A stretch of 64,000 bases of DNA from Fen-1362 sp049516395 (GCA_049516395.1 JBEKTD010000002.1:124001-188000); one strand, 5' to 3'; positions 35,196 to 44,324 are shown, numbered from the stretch's first letter. Notes: generated from the letters alone by a model not told the origin. Numbers and translations are program-made.

Positions 35196-36236
35196 TTACT
35201 GTTTCGGCGGAATCAACGCTTCCAGCAGCGGCTTTATCCATGTACTGGTCTTGACATCGTAAACCGCGAAATCGGAGTCGAACTGCCAATAGTCAAAACT
35301 GAATCCCCGTTCAATTGCGGCGTCAGCTATAAATTTAGTGTAGCGTGCCCGCGAGTCCATATCGGCTTTGTTGAAAGACCCGAACTCGCCTAAATTAATC
35401 GGGCGATTATTCCTTTTTGCCCAAGCAACGGCTATATCGAGTTCCTTGGTTATGGCGCTCTTCTCAGCATCGGTCCCCGTCCATTTTGTGCCCAGCCATG
35501 TATTGGAGTCATGGTCGGTTACCCAGGGTGCACCCTGGTGTGTGAATTCAAGGGGGTTGTAAGTATGTATGGAGACGATAATGTTGCGGTCGTCTTTTGG
35601 AACTTCGAATGATGAAAGGGTTCCAGCAACATTCCAGACGGAACCTGCTAAAATAATTCTGTCGGGATTGGACTTTCGAATTACAGTGATGGTCTGCTTG
35701 AGCACAGAGTTCAAAACACTGCCGCTTAATTTGCCCGAGGGCTCATTTATTGGCTCAAAGAAAAGTATCTGCGGATAATCCTTGTAGTGCTCGGCAATCT
35801 GTTGCCATATCGCCAGGAACCTTTCCCTGTGACTGTTTGGGTCGCTGAAAAGCTCATAGTAGTGATGGACGTTGAGCATTACAGGCATATTGCGTGATAA
35901 CGCGCAGTTGACCGCCCAGTCCACTCTTTTCAAAAAGTTGGGGTCGATGGTATAAGGCGGTTCGGCCAGAGCGTGTGCCGACCAGCGTACCGGTATGCGC
36001 ACAGAATTGAAGCCGGCGTCTTTGGCCGCCTGAAAATATTTTTCTTCGAGGGTGAATCCCCATTCGCCCTCGCTTGGCGCATCAAGGGCATTGCCCATAT
36101 TAACGCCCCTGCCCAGAAGTTGATTCATTTTGAAGGCGTCTATTTTTGTCTGCGGTGTGTTTGGTTCAGCGGCCATAACATAATTAAGTCCGACTACCAT
36201 TGTAATTAGCACGATTGTTGTTACCGTCTTCGACAT
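35196..36236 (-). CDS. secreted glycoside hydrolase family 5, paralogue 2
   Basis: 346 residues with signal peptide (TIVLITMVVGLNYVMAAEP). Same architecture as its neighbours: RGVNMGNALDAP, NVHHYYELF, acid/base Glu165 in FEPINEPSG, His224 in VSIHTY and nucleophile Glu284 in NLGEFGSF. All residues needed for retaining hydrolysis are present, but the loops after NEP and around H224 differ from paralogue 1, which suggests a different preferred glycan. It lies 42 bp after paralogue 3 and 46 bp before paralogue 1. Confidence 0.9.
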   Translation of the reverse strand: MSKTVTTIVLITMVVGLNYVMAAEPNTPQTKIDAFKMNQLLGRGVNMGNALDAPSEGEWGFTLEEKYFQAAKDAGFNSVRIPVRWSAHALAEPPYTIDPNFLKRVDWAVNCALSRNMPVMLNVHHYYELFSDPNSHRERFLAIWQQIAEHYKDYPQILFFEPINEPSGKLSGSVLNSVLKQTITVIRKSNPDRIILAGSVWNVAGTLSSFEVPKDDRNIIVSIHTYNPLEFTHQGAPWVTDHDSNTWLGTKWTGTDAEKSAITKELDIAVAWAKRNNRPINLGEFGSFNKADMDSRARYTKFIADAAIERGFSFDYWQFDSDFAVYDVKTSTWIKPLLEALIPPKQ

Positions 36237-36278
36237 AATTTTTCACTCCAATAATAAAAACAAGATACATAGTTTAAC

Positions 36279-37304
36279 CTATTTTTTCGGCGGAATCAAC
36301 GCTTCGAGCAGTTCCTTGTGCCATGATTTGGTTTGCAGGTCATACGCTCCAAAAACCGAGCAGAATTCCCAGTATGATATGCTGAATCCGCGTGCTGTCG
36401 CCGTATCGGCTACACACTTTGTCCAGCGGACGCGGGACTCCATATCCGCTTTTTCATAAGCGCCGAATTCGTTTAAGTAAATCGGCCGGTTGTTCTTTTT
36501 TGCCCACTCGGCAGCAATATCAAAATCCTTTTCTATTCGTTGTTTTTCATCTTCCGCCCCGACCCATTTTGTGCCGAGCCATTTTTCGGAATCCTTAAAC
36601 CAGCTTGCACCCTGCTGGGTAAATTCAGTCGGCGTGTAATAGAAAATACTGACAATTATATTGCGGTCGTCTTTAGGCAATTCGAGGCGGGAAAGGTTTT
36701 CTATACAGTAAAAACCTGCGGGACAGATAACAATTGTTCTGTCTGGATTAGTTCTGCGAATAGTAACAATCGTCTCCTTCAGGAGTGAATTCCATTTATC
36801 GGCGTCGAGGTTTCCGGTCGCCTCCATTAAAGGGTCGAAGATAAGGATATCGGGATAATCCTTGTATCGCTCCGCGATTTGCTTCCACATAGCCACGAAC
36901 TTGTCTTTTTGCCCGTTGGGGTCGTCGTACAGCTCATCATAGTGATGGGTGGTCAGCACAACGGGGATGTTTCGTGATAGGCAATTATTGATTGCCCAGT
37001 CAACACGTTTGAAGAAATTAGGGTCAATTGTGTAAGGTGGTTTATTCTCGGCGCGGGTGTTCCAGCGAACAGGCAGCCGAATCGAATTAAACCCGGCGTC
37101 TTTGATTATCTGAAAATATTCCTCCTGAAGAGTAACACCCCATTCGCCTTCTGTCTTGGGAGAATCGAGCGCTCCGCCGATATTGATGCCCCGACCAATA
37201 AGTTTGTTCATTGCAAACCCATTGGGTTCTACTGCCGCCGCGCAGGCGGACGCAAGCAGGGTTATTACTATCAGGGCTATGACAGGCAATGCTGGTTTAG
37301 ACAT
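36279..37304 (-). CDS. secreted GH5-like protein with altered active site, paralogue 3
   Basis: 341 residues with signal peptide (VIALIVITLLASACAAAVEP; the Cys could be lipid-modified). Aligns without gaps to paralogue 1 over the catalytic region. The NEP motif reads LMEATG: Asn160 is replaced by Met, Pro162 by Ala, while Glu161 is kept. His221 is Phe (VSIFYY), and the early GNALEAP is GGALDSP. Nucleophile Glu279 (YLNEFGAY) is kept. GH5 enzymes normally require the Asn and the second His, so activity or specificity is probably changed. First gene of the triplet. Confidence 0.88.
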   Translation of the reverse strand: MSKPALPVIALIVITLLASACAAAVEPNGFAMNKLIGRGINIGGALDSPKTEGEWGVTLQEEYFQIIKDAGFNSIRLPVRWNTRAENKPPYTIDPNFFKRVDWAINNCLSRNIPVVLTTHHYDELYDDPNGQKDKFVAMWKQIAERYKDYPDILIFDPLMEATGNLDADKWNSLLKETIVTIRRTNPDRTIVICPAGFYCIENLSRLELPKDDRNIIVSIFYYTPTEFTQQGASWFKDSEKWLGTKWVGAEDEKQRIEKDFDIAAEWAKKNNRPIYLNEFGAYEKADMESRVRWTKCVADTATARGFSISYWEFCSVFGAYDLQTKSWHKELLEALIPPKK

Positions 37305-37473
37305 GATTCTTCACTCCATCCAGTTCTTGAAATATGTAATCCGGTTCAAAATTGCGCCTTAGCGACGCTTCCAAAATGGCAGTGTAGCATTTTATCATTC
37401 CCGTGAAACTGGTAAAATTGAAAATCCGCCCGTAAAATTGATTGCTATTTTTACTCCTCGCGCCCGATTTTTT

Positions 37474-37502
37474 TTGACAAAATCACCTTTGGCTGTTACA
37501 CT
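37474..37502 (+). promoter_or_regulatory. sigma70-type promoter for dnaA
   Basis: A perfect TTGACA (37474-37479) is 17 bp upstream of TACACT (37497-37502). A start near 37510 would give a leader of about 150 nt. Confidence 0.65.
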
Positions 37503-37626
37503 CTTTCCTGATTTACTCACGGATGGTCATCATACAACTGCAGAGGGTGATAAAAGGTTTTCGGCTGTTTCGATAACACGGACGTTATTTGTAACGGGTA
37601 ACCTCTGTTTATTGTGGCGTCGTTTT

Positions 37627-37647
37627 ATCCGCCATTGGCGGATTTTT
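37627..37647 (+). terminator. terminator-like hairpin in the dnaA leader (candidate attenuator)
   Basis: ATCCGCC (37627-37633), ATT loop, GGCGGAT (37637-37643), then a run of T. It ends 3 nt before the AAGGAG ribosome binding site, so it could stop transcription before dnaA or mask translation. Confidence 0.55.
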
Positions 37648-37662
37648 ATAAAGGAGCACATC

Positions 37663-38982
37663 TTGGCCGGCGGTGAAGTAGAAAATATCTTCGCTGAAAT
37701 ACTGGTCCGTGCAAGGACTCTCGATCCTGTCAACACTCGTAAATGGTTTGACAATCTTCATCTCGTTCGCTTGACGGGCGGGTCGCTCGAAGTCGGCTGC
37801 CCGGATGAGGCGTGCGCCCAGTTTTTGCAGAGTAAATGCAGAAGCGCCTTTACTCGCGCCGCACAGCAGATAACGGGGCATCTTGTCAGTGTGCAGTTTT
37901 CCACAAATGGCCAGGTCAAACAGGAACCCACCGAACAAGAACAAAAAGACAGGCCCACCCTTCACCCCGATTATACCTTTGAGAATTTTGTCGTCGGGCC
38001 ATGCAATCGGCTCGCCCACGCAAGCTGCATAGCCGTAAGCCAGTCGCCGGGCGATACGTATAATCCCTTGTTTATCTATGGCAATTCCGGATTAGGCAAA
38101 ACCCACCTGCTTCAGGCGGTCTGCCACGAAGTGAAGCGAAAATCCGCCTCGGCGGTCATTCAATTGTTAAGCTGCGAAGAATTTGTGAATCGTTTCATCC
38201 AGGCAATCGAAAAGGGCGATTTGCCTGGCTTTCAGAGCCGCTTCCGCACTGTCGATACCCTTATTATTGATGATGTGCAGTTTTTACGGGAACGCGAGCA
38301 GAGCCAGGAGGAATTTTTCCACACTTTCAACGCCCTGTACAGCAACGGCAAACAAATCATCCTCAGCGCCGACAGCCCGCCCGGCGAAATACCATCTCTC
38401 GAAGAACGACTCATCAGCAGGTTCAACTGGGGCTTAGTTACGCGAATAGACCCGCCGAGTTACGAGACGCGAATCGCCATCGTGCAGAAAAAAGCGCATC
38501 TTCGCGGCCTTGACGTCAGCGAGGACGTCGCCGGCTACATCGCCCAAAAGGTGCACGCCAATATCAGGGAGCTTGAAGGCGCATTGACGACGATATACGC
38601 GGTATCAATGACGACGGGCGAGAAAATCACCCTCGATATGGCGCAAACCGCGCTGGATGGCCAGGTTGACCTCGGCACAAGGCACATAAGAATCAGCGAT
38701 ATCATCGATACCGTCTCACGCCATTTTAATGTTCGCTTAGCCGACCTTCAGAGCCAGAAGCGCAGCCAGAGTATCGCCGAACCCAGACAGATTTGTATGT
38801 ATCTTGCCAGGCAGCTCACAAAGCACAGCTTGGAGGAAATCGGCGGCCACCTCGGAGGCCGGGACCATACCACAGTTATGCACGCCTATGCCAAAATCGA
38901 GGAACTCCGCAAAAACGACCCCAAAGTCCACGCCACCCTCGACCAGTTAGCCGGACAAATCACCCAGACCGCCCGCGCGTAA
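37663..38982 (+). CDS. dnaA: chromosomal replication initiator protein DnaA
   Basis: 439 residues from a TTG at 37663, preceded by AAGGAG at 6-nt spacing; the ORF extends upstream to 37438 but only this start gives a normal DnaA N-terminus. Domain I (1-80), a short Gln/Glu-rich linker (EQEQKD), AAA+ domain with Walker A GNSGLGKTH and Walker B LIIDDVQFL, and domain IV with the DNA-binding signature LTKHSLEEIGGHLGGRDHTTVMHAY. Replication initiation and, in many bacteria, transcription control. dnaN, recF and gyrB are absent, so the gene is isolated from the classical origin cluster. Confidence 0.94.
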   Translation: MAGGEVENIFAEILVRARTLDPVNTRKWFDNLHLVRLTGGSLEVGCPDEACAQFLQSKCRSAFTRAAQQITGHLVSVQFSTNGQVKQEPTEQEQKDRPTLHPDYTFENFVVGPCNRLAHASCIAVSQSPGDTYNPLFIYGNSGLGKTHLLQAVCHEVKRKSASAVIQLLSCEEFVNRFIQAIEKGDLPGFQSRFRTVDTLIIDDVQFLREREQSQEEFFHTFNALYSNGKQIILSADSPPGEIPSLEERLISRFNWGLVTRIDPPSYETRIAIVQKKAHLRGLDVSEDVAGYIAQKVHANIRELEGALTTIYAVSMTTGEKITLDMAQTALDGQVDLGTRHIRISDIIDTVSRHFNVRLADLQSQKRSQSIAEPRQICMYLARQLTKHSLEEIGGHLGGRDHTTVMHAYAKIEELRKNDPKVHATLDQLAGQITQTARA

Positions 38983-39103
38983 AATTTATTAGACGCAGAT
39001 TACGCAGAAACCGCAGAGAATATTTTTTCAGACACTGACCTGTCCTCCGTAGTCCCTTAGGGACGAAGGAGGATTAACACTGATTTAATTGCTGATTTAG
39101 GAT
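38983..39103. repeat. dispersed repeat and hairpin downstream of dnaA
   Basis: Contains TTAGACGCAGATTACGCAG and ACCGCAGAG-type words, similar to copies at 6574 and 60810, and a near-palindrome around 39043-39073 (TCCTCC-GTCCC / GGGAC-GGAGGA). It may serve as dnaA's terminator. Confidence 0.55.
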
Positions 39104-39340
39104 ATGGATTTCTGGGATATTATACAGGCGTTGATACAGCAGCCGGACTATCAAACGACCAGAAAGTACTGGAATAAGTTGAAAGAACAGTTAGGAAAAG
39201 AAGGCAGTGAGTCGGTGACAAATTGTCACCGACTGAAATTAGAAGCGGCTGACGGGAAGAAATACCTGACCGATGTTGCCAATCCCGAAACCCTGTTGCG
39301 GCTAATTCAATCCGTCCCAAGCCCAAAAGCTGGTAGTATA
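39104..39340 (+). pseudogene. truncated Bro-N / DinD-like fragment
   Basis: Translation DFWDIIQALIQQPDYQTTR followed by KYWNKLKEQLGKEGSESVTN, then KLEAADGKKYLTDVANPE and LIQSVPSPKA resembles the middle of Bro-N/antirepressor-like proteins. The usual N-terminal HNEEWYFS part and everything after SPKA are missing; the frame continues to 39691 only through unrelated sequence and the antisense of the next gene. It holds a perfect 12-bp palindrome at 39210-39234. Probably a relic of a mobile or defence-linked gene. Confidence 0.5.
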
Positions 39341-39495
39341 ACGCCCTCTTATGCGAAATTCAAAGGAATTCGTATGCCCTTTAACCACCCGCCCCCAAAG
39401 GGGGTGAGGTCTCGCCAAAGGCGGACGGATTTATTCGTAGACGCCAGCCGTGGTAACCCCCTTAATCACGATAAATGCCCTAATGTGCCATTGCT
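39341..39495. other. intergenic region between Bro-N fragment and peptidase gene
   Basis: 155 bp with a G/C hairpin (CCCCCAAAGGGGG near 39392-39404) downstream of the peptidase gene on the minus strand. It lacks a T-run. No gene seen. Confidence 0.4.
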
Positions 39496-42400
39496 TTATT
39501 TGCCAGCCAGCCAGTTGTCGAACAGAACAGCGAAATCCTTTAAATCAACAATGCCGTCGCCAGCCGGCGGCGGCGCGATATCCAGTGCAGGGTTGTTTTG
39601 CAGCCATGACGCCGCAAGGATTGCAAAGTCCGCAAAATCCACGTCGGCATCACCATCGAAGTCGCCGGCAAAAACCCATGAAAACTCATAAGCACCCATA
39701 TCAACAACCACGGCGCTGTTAGGGTCGCCATCAACGAATCTTGAATGAAGGTCGATGTCTAACGGCGTTTGTTCCACTGTGTTAGCGTCGTTATCGAGAT
39801 CTGCGGTATCTGCCGGCACGCTGTTGTTGTCACCTTTATCAATGCATGGTGAACCTGCTGCAAGGCGCAAATTGCCGTAATCATCGTTGGCGTCACCCCA
39901 TCTGTTGTCACCGCCGTCGTAGGGATCTCGTATAAACATGGGATTATCGTCGATATTGTGATTAGCATCCCCGCCGAATGGTATATAGCCGTCATTTGCG
40001 TTGTTATCTTGGATACAACTATAGACGACGTTGACGTCGAAGCAGTAATAGTTACTTTTGATTTGAGCTGTTTCGGTAGTGCCGCTGGCATCTCTATTGC
40101 CCCAGAAGATGCAGTTGGCGATGTAATTCGGAGCGTAATTGACGCTGTAGTTATATATGCCGCCTCCGCCGTAGTCGAGCCAGCCGTTTAATTCGCCCAA
40201 GTTGCTGCTGAAGGTGCAATTGATTAACTTGACACCACTATCGGCCTCGTTGAACATACCGCCGCCGTATTGACCAGCGGTGTTGCATAAAAACGTGCAG
40301 TTGGTTATAGTCGGGTAGGAATTTTGGACATTGCTCATGCCTCCGCCAGCTCCCGACCAGTAATTCACGCCGCCTAACCCCCAAAAGGCGGCCCAGTTGC
40401 CGTAGAAGGTGCAGTTGGTTATTTTCGAGTAGCCGTTTACAGGTATCCAATCATCTCCAACAAAAACTGCGTCGCCATAATTACCCATCCCGCCTCCCGA
40501 CATCGCCGAATTTCTGAAAAAGACGCAGTTACTAACATTGACATCGCTTCGCCAGTTGAACATTCCTCCGCCGTTGAAATACGCATAATTTTTGAGAAAA
40601 GTACAGTTTCTAACCGTGCAATTGGCATCAGCATTAATCATTCCGCCGCCCATGTCATATACATCAGAAAGGACTTCCATATCACCATTGGCATCGCCTG
40701 CGGTAATGGTAAAGCCATCGAGAACTGCCGTTGCGGCAGTATTATTCCCATCGACTACGTGAAAACTGTTTTCCGCTCTTGTCGGCTCATCTTTAAACTG
40801 GCACGGGTAATCTACATCGACATCATTGCCTGCAAGGTCACCGCTGAGGATTGACGGATGGGCCTGCGGGTTTCGGTCCGCCCATGAATTGCAGCCGCCC
40901 GAGGGGAATCCGCCGTAGATTGCCACGCCGCTTTGCAGCTTAAAGCTTTTGAATCTGTCACCGTCGCCGCTCGGGTTGACCGAGTCAGCATCGGGCTTGT
41001 AGGTTCCTGCGGCCACAAGAATTATCTTGCCGCTCGAGGCCGCGCTAATTGCATCCTGAAGATATTTATAAGCATTGGTCCAGCTCGAGCCATCGTTGCT
41101 GCCAGTTGCATTTGCATCCACGAAAATTGCGTCTGCTCCGAACGGTTTGAAATCTACCGCCCACAAATCTCCGATAGTCCCAGCATCCGCTGATGTACCA
41201 TTACTGACAACCTGGCTGGCGAAATCATAACCCGGCTTGGTGACGCTGATGGTATATGTCGATGCGCTCGGGACGTGTGCCAAGGCATAAATACCTCTAT
41301 TGTTGGTGGTCGCCTGATATGTTCCTCCGCCGGTCCTGACGGCAGTCACCGTTTCGCCTGCGAGAGCATTACCGGAAGCATCTGTGACCCGGCCGCTGAT
41401 TATCTCATTGGTACCCGTTACAAAGATGTTATACACACAGCAGTCTATGTAGGTAGAGCCGGTTGGCATATCACTATAGAAGTTGTACCATGCATCCTGG
41501 TCGCCAGCCCAGCCCATATTGATATGATGGTACATAGTCCAGTTGGGGTCAACCCATGTGTAACCGTAGCCGTCAACAACAACAGCATGGCCTTCTTCCA
41601 TAGGCATAATGCTTACAAGCACAGAGTGCTCATAGTCCAGATTCGGGTTAATCATCTTGATCAAGTCCGGGACCGGCAGGGGAATGCCGGGGTTGATGCT
41701 GTTTTTATAAAAGGCGTTGCTGTAAGTAAAAGTGTTTTTCAGGGCGGTCTTGGTGCTAGCCATAGGGGCTCTCGAACCGGCCGCTGCGTAATCCATACCG
41801 ACCGTAACACCGGCATCGTAACAAAGCGCCCCGATGGCCTTACGCTGCGTCAAGGTTGTGTTGCAGTTAGGCTCATAGACCATAGAGTTCAAGTCATACG
41901 GGCCGCCATTGCCATTTCCGCCTCGAGTCCATGCCGTTTGCGGAATACCGTTGACCTGAATCTGAAATTGGTGCTTACCTATTCCTGCTGTCGGATACGC
42001 ATGATACCGCATTAACTGTGCCATCGCGGTAGCGACACAGCCGCAAGGAAAATTATTCGGATTGCCGTAGTTATTGGGAGATCCGTGTAAACTTTCAATG
42101 AGATTGTCGCAGGGGTCACATGGGTCGCTGGGAGGCGTGTAATAGTTATAGCAGGAGCGAGCAGGAGTGTTACAGCAGGTCGTCTGAGACCATTTCGTTT
42201 TTAACAACGGGTCAACTCGCGGGTCGGAAACGGTTATTAGGCTCTCGGTAACGGGCCCTTGAGACGGCGGACTGTCGGCGGTGAGGCGGTTCCATTTAGA
42301 CGTTGTCTTTTGAAGTGCCTCGGCCCCTTGAACAGTCAATACATCCCTGCCGGCGGATATGCGTTTTTTTACATCCCCATTCACCAGCACCCAGAGAGGA

Positions 42401-42717
42401 TTATCCGGCGAGGGGTCATAAGTACCGGCCTCGGCAAAACCAAGAATCGGCTCTACCATATCATCTGCAGGAACGATAACAAAGCCGGACGGCTGCAAAT
42501 AAACGACATAGTAAATTACCTGGCCCTGCTCATCACTGAAAGCATCTATTTTTTCGGGCTTCTGGCCGAGAACTGCACCGAGCGGCTGGGAATCCGCCTT
42601 CAACCAGCCCTTTACGGCCTGTTGGGCCTTTTCCGCCGACACAGGTTTTGCTGACAACCGACCGCAATAGACCAACAGAAGCAGAACCAGCACACAGATT
42701 AATTCCCTGGACCTCAT
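39496..42717 (-). CDS. secreted C10 (streptopain-like) peptidase fused to beta-helix and dockerin
   Basis: 1073 residues. Signal peptide; C10 propeptide-like region (about 25-130, with GFVIVPADDMVEPILGFAEAG); peptidase domain with nucleophile Cys227 in CGCVATAMAQ and His377 in EEGHAVVVDGYG; a carboxypeptidase-regulatory-like (Ig) module (about 438-515, SGRVTDASGNALAGETVTAV); a right-handed parallel beta-helix (about 535-960) with repeated NCTF and GGGM turns; and a C-terminal dockerin-like domain (GDFDGDADVDFADFAIL ... PAGDGIVDLKDF). The dockerin repeats suggest cell-surface or complex attachment. Substrate may be a protein-glycan matrix; a beta-helix module also occurs in lyases. Confidence 0.88.
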   Translation of the reverse strand: MRSRELICVLVLLLLVYCGRLSAKPVSAEKAQQAVKGWLKADSQPLGAVLGQKPEKIDAFSDEQGQVIYYVVYLQPSGFVIVPADDMVEPILGFAEAGTYDPSPDNPLWVLVNGDVKKRISAGRDVLTVQGAEALQKTTSKWNRLTADSPPSQGPVTESLITVSDPRVDPLLKTKWSQTTCCNTPARSCYNYYTPPSDPCDPCDNLIESLHGSPNNYGNPNNFPCGCVATAMAQLMRYHAYPTAGIGKHQFQIQVNGIPQTAWTRGGNGNGGPYDLNSMVYEPNCNTTLTQRKAIGALCYDAGVTVGMDYAAAGSRAPMASTKTALKNTFTYSNAFYKNSINPGIPLPVPDLIKMINPNLDYEHSVLVSIMPMEEGHAVVVDGYGYTWVDPNWTMYHHINMGWAGDQDAWYNFYSDMPTGSTYIDCCVYNIFVTGTNEIISGRVTDASGNALAGETVTAVRTGGGTYQATTNNRGIYALAHVPSASTYTISVTKPGYDFASQVVSNGTSADAGTIGDLWAVDFKPFGADAIFVDANATGSNDGSSWTNAYKYLQDAISAASSGKIILVAAGTYKPDADSVNPSGDGDRFKSFKLQSGVAIYGGFPSGGCNSWADRNPQAHPSILSGDLAGNDVDVDYPCQFKDEPTRAENSFHVVDGNNTAATAVLDGFTITAGDANGDMEVLSDVYDMGGGMINADANCTVRNCTFLKNYAYFNGGGMFNWRSDVNVSNCVFFRNSAMSGGGMGNYGDAVFVGDDWIPVNGYSKITNCTFYGNWAAFWGLGGVNYWSGAGGGMSNVQNSYPTITNCTFLCNTAGQYGGGMFNEADSGVKLINCTFSSNLGELNGWLDYGGGGIYNYSVNYAPNYIANCIFWGNRDASGTTETAQIKSNYYCFDVNVVYSCIQDNNANDGYIPFGGDANHNIDDNPMFIRDPYDGGDNRWGDANDDYGNLRLAAGSPCIDKGDNNSVPADTADLDNDANTVEQTPLDIDLHSRFVDGDPNSAVVVDMGAYEFSWVFAGDFDGDADVDFADFAILAASWLQNNPALDIAPPPAGDGIVDLKDFAVLFDNWLAGK

Positions 42718-42878
42718 ATTCCTGCCCTCTCACAAAATATCCACCTTTATGTCCTCCTAATTATTGGCCGACACCCCCTTTCGGCCAAACAGCATATCTT
42801 ATATGCGATATCAGACACTTTTGTCAAGCGCAAATATCGCAAAAATCGACCCACGGGAAGCGGGAATAATTGTCAGCA

Positions 42879-44288
42879 TTATTTCCCATTCAGCCAATTA
42901 TCGCAAAGAGTGGTAAAATCCTTGATATCGACGATGCCATCACCGGCTGGTGCGGGGGCGATATCTATCAGCGGATTATTTTGGCGCCAGGAATCAGCGA
43001 GGATAGCAAAGTCGTTGAAATCCACATCAGAATCACCGTCGAAATCGCCGGTCACAGCGTCGTTTTCGTTAAAGATATATGCTGAGCCGGTTGATTTGCC
43101 GTTGTTAGAATTGTTAGGTGCGCCAATGATGATATTGCGGCCCGATAATGCGAGCGAGGAGCCAAACCTGTCGTTTGTATTGGCGTAGCCTGCCGCGAGC
43201 CGGTCGCTTTGAATCCAGTTTGTGTCCGTACGGACAAACTCGAAAACCGAGCCGGCCATATTGCCATCAACGAAATCATCGGGACAGCCCACAAGTATTG
43301 TGTCATTTTTTATGGCGACCGCCCAGCCGAAGTCGTCGCCGCTGTTGGGATCATTGGCGTCGAATAGTTTCTGCTGCTGAACCCAATCAGAGCCGGTATT
43401 GGAAAAAACATAAGCTGCACCTGCCTTGGAAACGCCCTCAATATCACCCTCATACGCACCAATGACAGCCCAGTTTGCGTCGAGAGCAACGGAAAATCCG
43501 AAGTGATGAGACAGGCCGCTATCGGATGCCCGAAGAATATTTTGTTCGAGCCACATTGTGTCCCGCCACTCATACAGATAGGCAGAACCAGCATCGCTGA
43601 GATTGGAATAATCATCACTTGGCGCACCGATAATAATGATGTTGTTGTCGATTGCGACACTATAGCCGAAGAAATCAGCCGGTTCGGCATCTGAAACGGT
43701 AAGTTTCTGCTGGAAAACCCAGTTTGAGTCGTTGCGGACGAAAACCGAGGCGCTGCCGGCCTGGCTGTCATCTCCGTAAGCGCCTATGACAATGGTGTTA
43801 TTATCGATTGCGACGGAGCAGCCGAATCTGTCGCCGGAGGCAGCGTCGGGGGCGACAAGTTTTTGACGCTCGACCCAGTTAGCGTCGATTTGAGAGAAGA
43901 CATAAGCGGAACCGGTATCCGGCTTATTGCTGTCGCCGTAGTAGCTGCCTACCACAATAGTATCACCTTCGACGGCGACTGACCGGCCGAATTTATCGCC
44001 GGCCGAACCGTCCGAAGGAACGAGCTTTTGTTTTTCAATCCACTGCGAGCCGAAAAGCTCATAAACATAAGCCGCGCCACAGTCGCTGCCATTCGAGTCA
44101 TTCTGATATGCCCCGACCACCGCGATATTGCCGTCGATAGCAACCGCAACGCCGAAACTGTCGCTGGCGTTGGCGTCGGAAGGGAAAAATTTGGTCTTTT
44201 CGAGATGAGCGAGAACTGAGCAGCTAAATACAATCTGAAGTAAAAACGCTGACACTATGAGATACCTGGTTTGGGGTGCGGTAATCAT
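42879..44288 (-). CDS. secreted FG-GAP (beta-propeller) repeat protein with dockerin
   Basis: 469 residues: signal peptide, seven FG-GAP-type repeats (each about 50 residues, with DxFGxSVAxDxNxxxIGAxxD), consistent with one seven-bladed propeller, then the same dockerin-like C-terminus as the upstream peptidase (GDFDGDSDVDFNDFAILA and GDGIVDIKDF). Likely a surface scaffold or adhesin with no catalytic residue. AGGAGG lies before the ATG. It is upstream of the C10 peptidase gene on the same strand, separated by 161 bp. Confidence 0.87.
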   Translation of the reverse strand: MITAPQTRYLIVSAFLLQIVFSCSVLAHLEKTKFFPSDANASDSFGVAVAIDGNIAVVGAYQNDSNGSDCGAAYVYELFGSQWIEKQKLVPSDGSAGDKFGRSVAVEGDTIVVGSYYGDSNKPDTGSAYVFSQIDANWVERQKLVAPDAASGDRFGCSVAIDNNTIVIGAYGDDSQAGSASVFVRNDSNWVFQQKLTVSDAEPADFFGYSVAIDNNIIIIGAPSDDYSNLSDAGSAYLYEWRDTMWLEQNILRASDSGLSHHFGFSVALDANWAVIGAYEGDIEGVSKAGAAYVFSNTGSDWVQQQKLFDANDPNSGDDFGWAVAIKNDTILVGCPDDFVDGNMAGSVFEFVRTDTNWIQSDRLAAGYANTNDRFGSSLALSGRNIIIGAPNNSNNGKSTGSAYIFNENDAVTGDFDGDSDVDFNDFAILADSWRQNNPLIDIAPAPAGDGIVDIKDFTTLCDNWLNGK

Positions 44289-44324
44289 TTTTTCCTCCTT
44301 ATTAAATAATATTTTTCTACATAT

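Larger units (their letters stand above)
37305..37662. other. intergenic leader between the GH5 triplet and dnaA
   Basis: 358 bp between divergent genes. It holds a promoter (37474-37502), a terminator-like hairpin (37627-37647) and the dnaA ribosome binding site (37651-37656). I did not find DnaA boxes (TTATNCACA) or AT-rich repeats that would mark an origin. Confidence 0.6.

Noticed and set aside
37438..37662. 75-residue N-terminal extension of DnaA
   Set aside because: It includes the promoter and hairpin; only the TTG at 37663 gives a normal domain I with a ribosome site.
37305..37662. Replication origin next to dnaA
   Set aside because: No TTATNCACA boxes and no AT-rich unwinding repeats were found.
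39104..39340. Prophage signalled by the Bro-N fragment
   Set aside because: No other phage gene or integrase in the region.
39341..39691. Continuation of the Bro-N frame
   Set aside because: Beyond 39340 it no longer resembles the family and runs antisense to the peptidase dockerin region.
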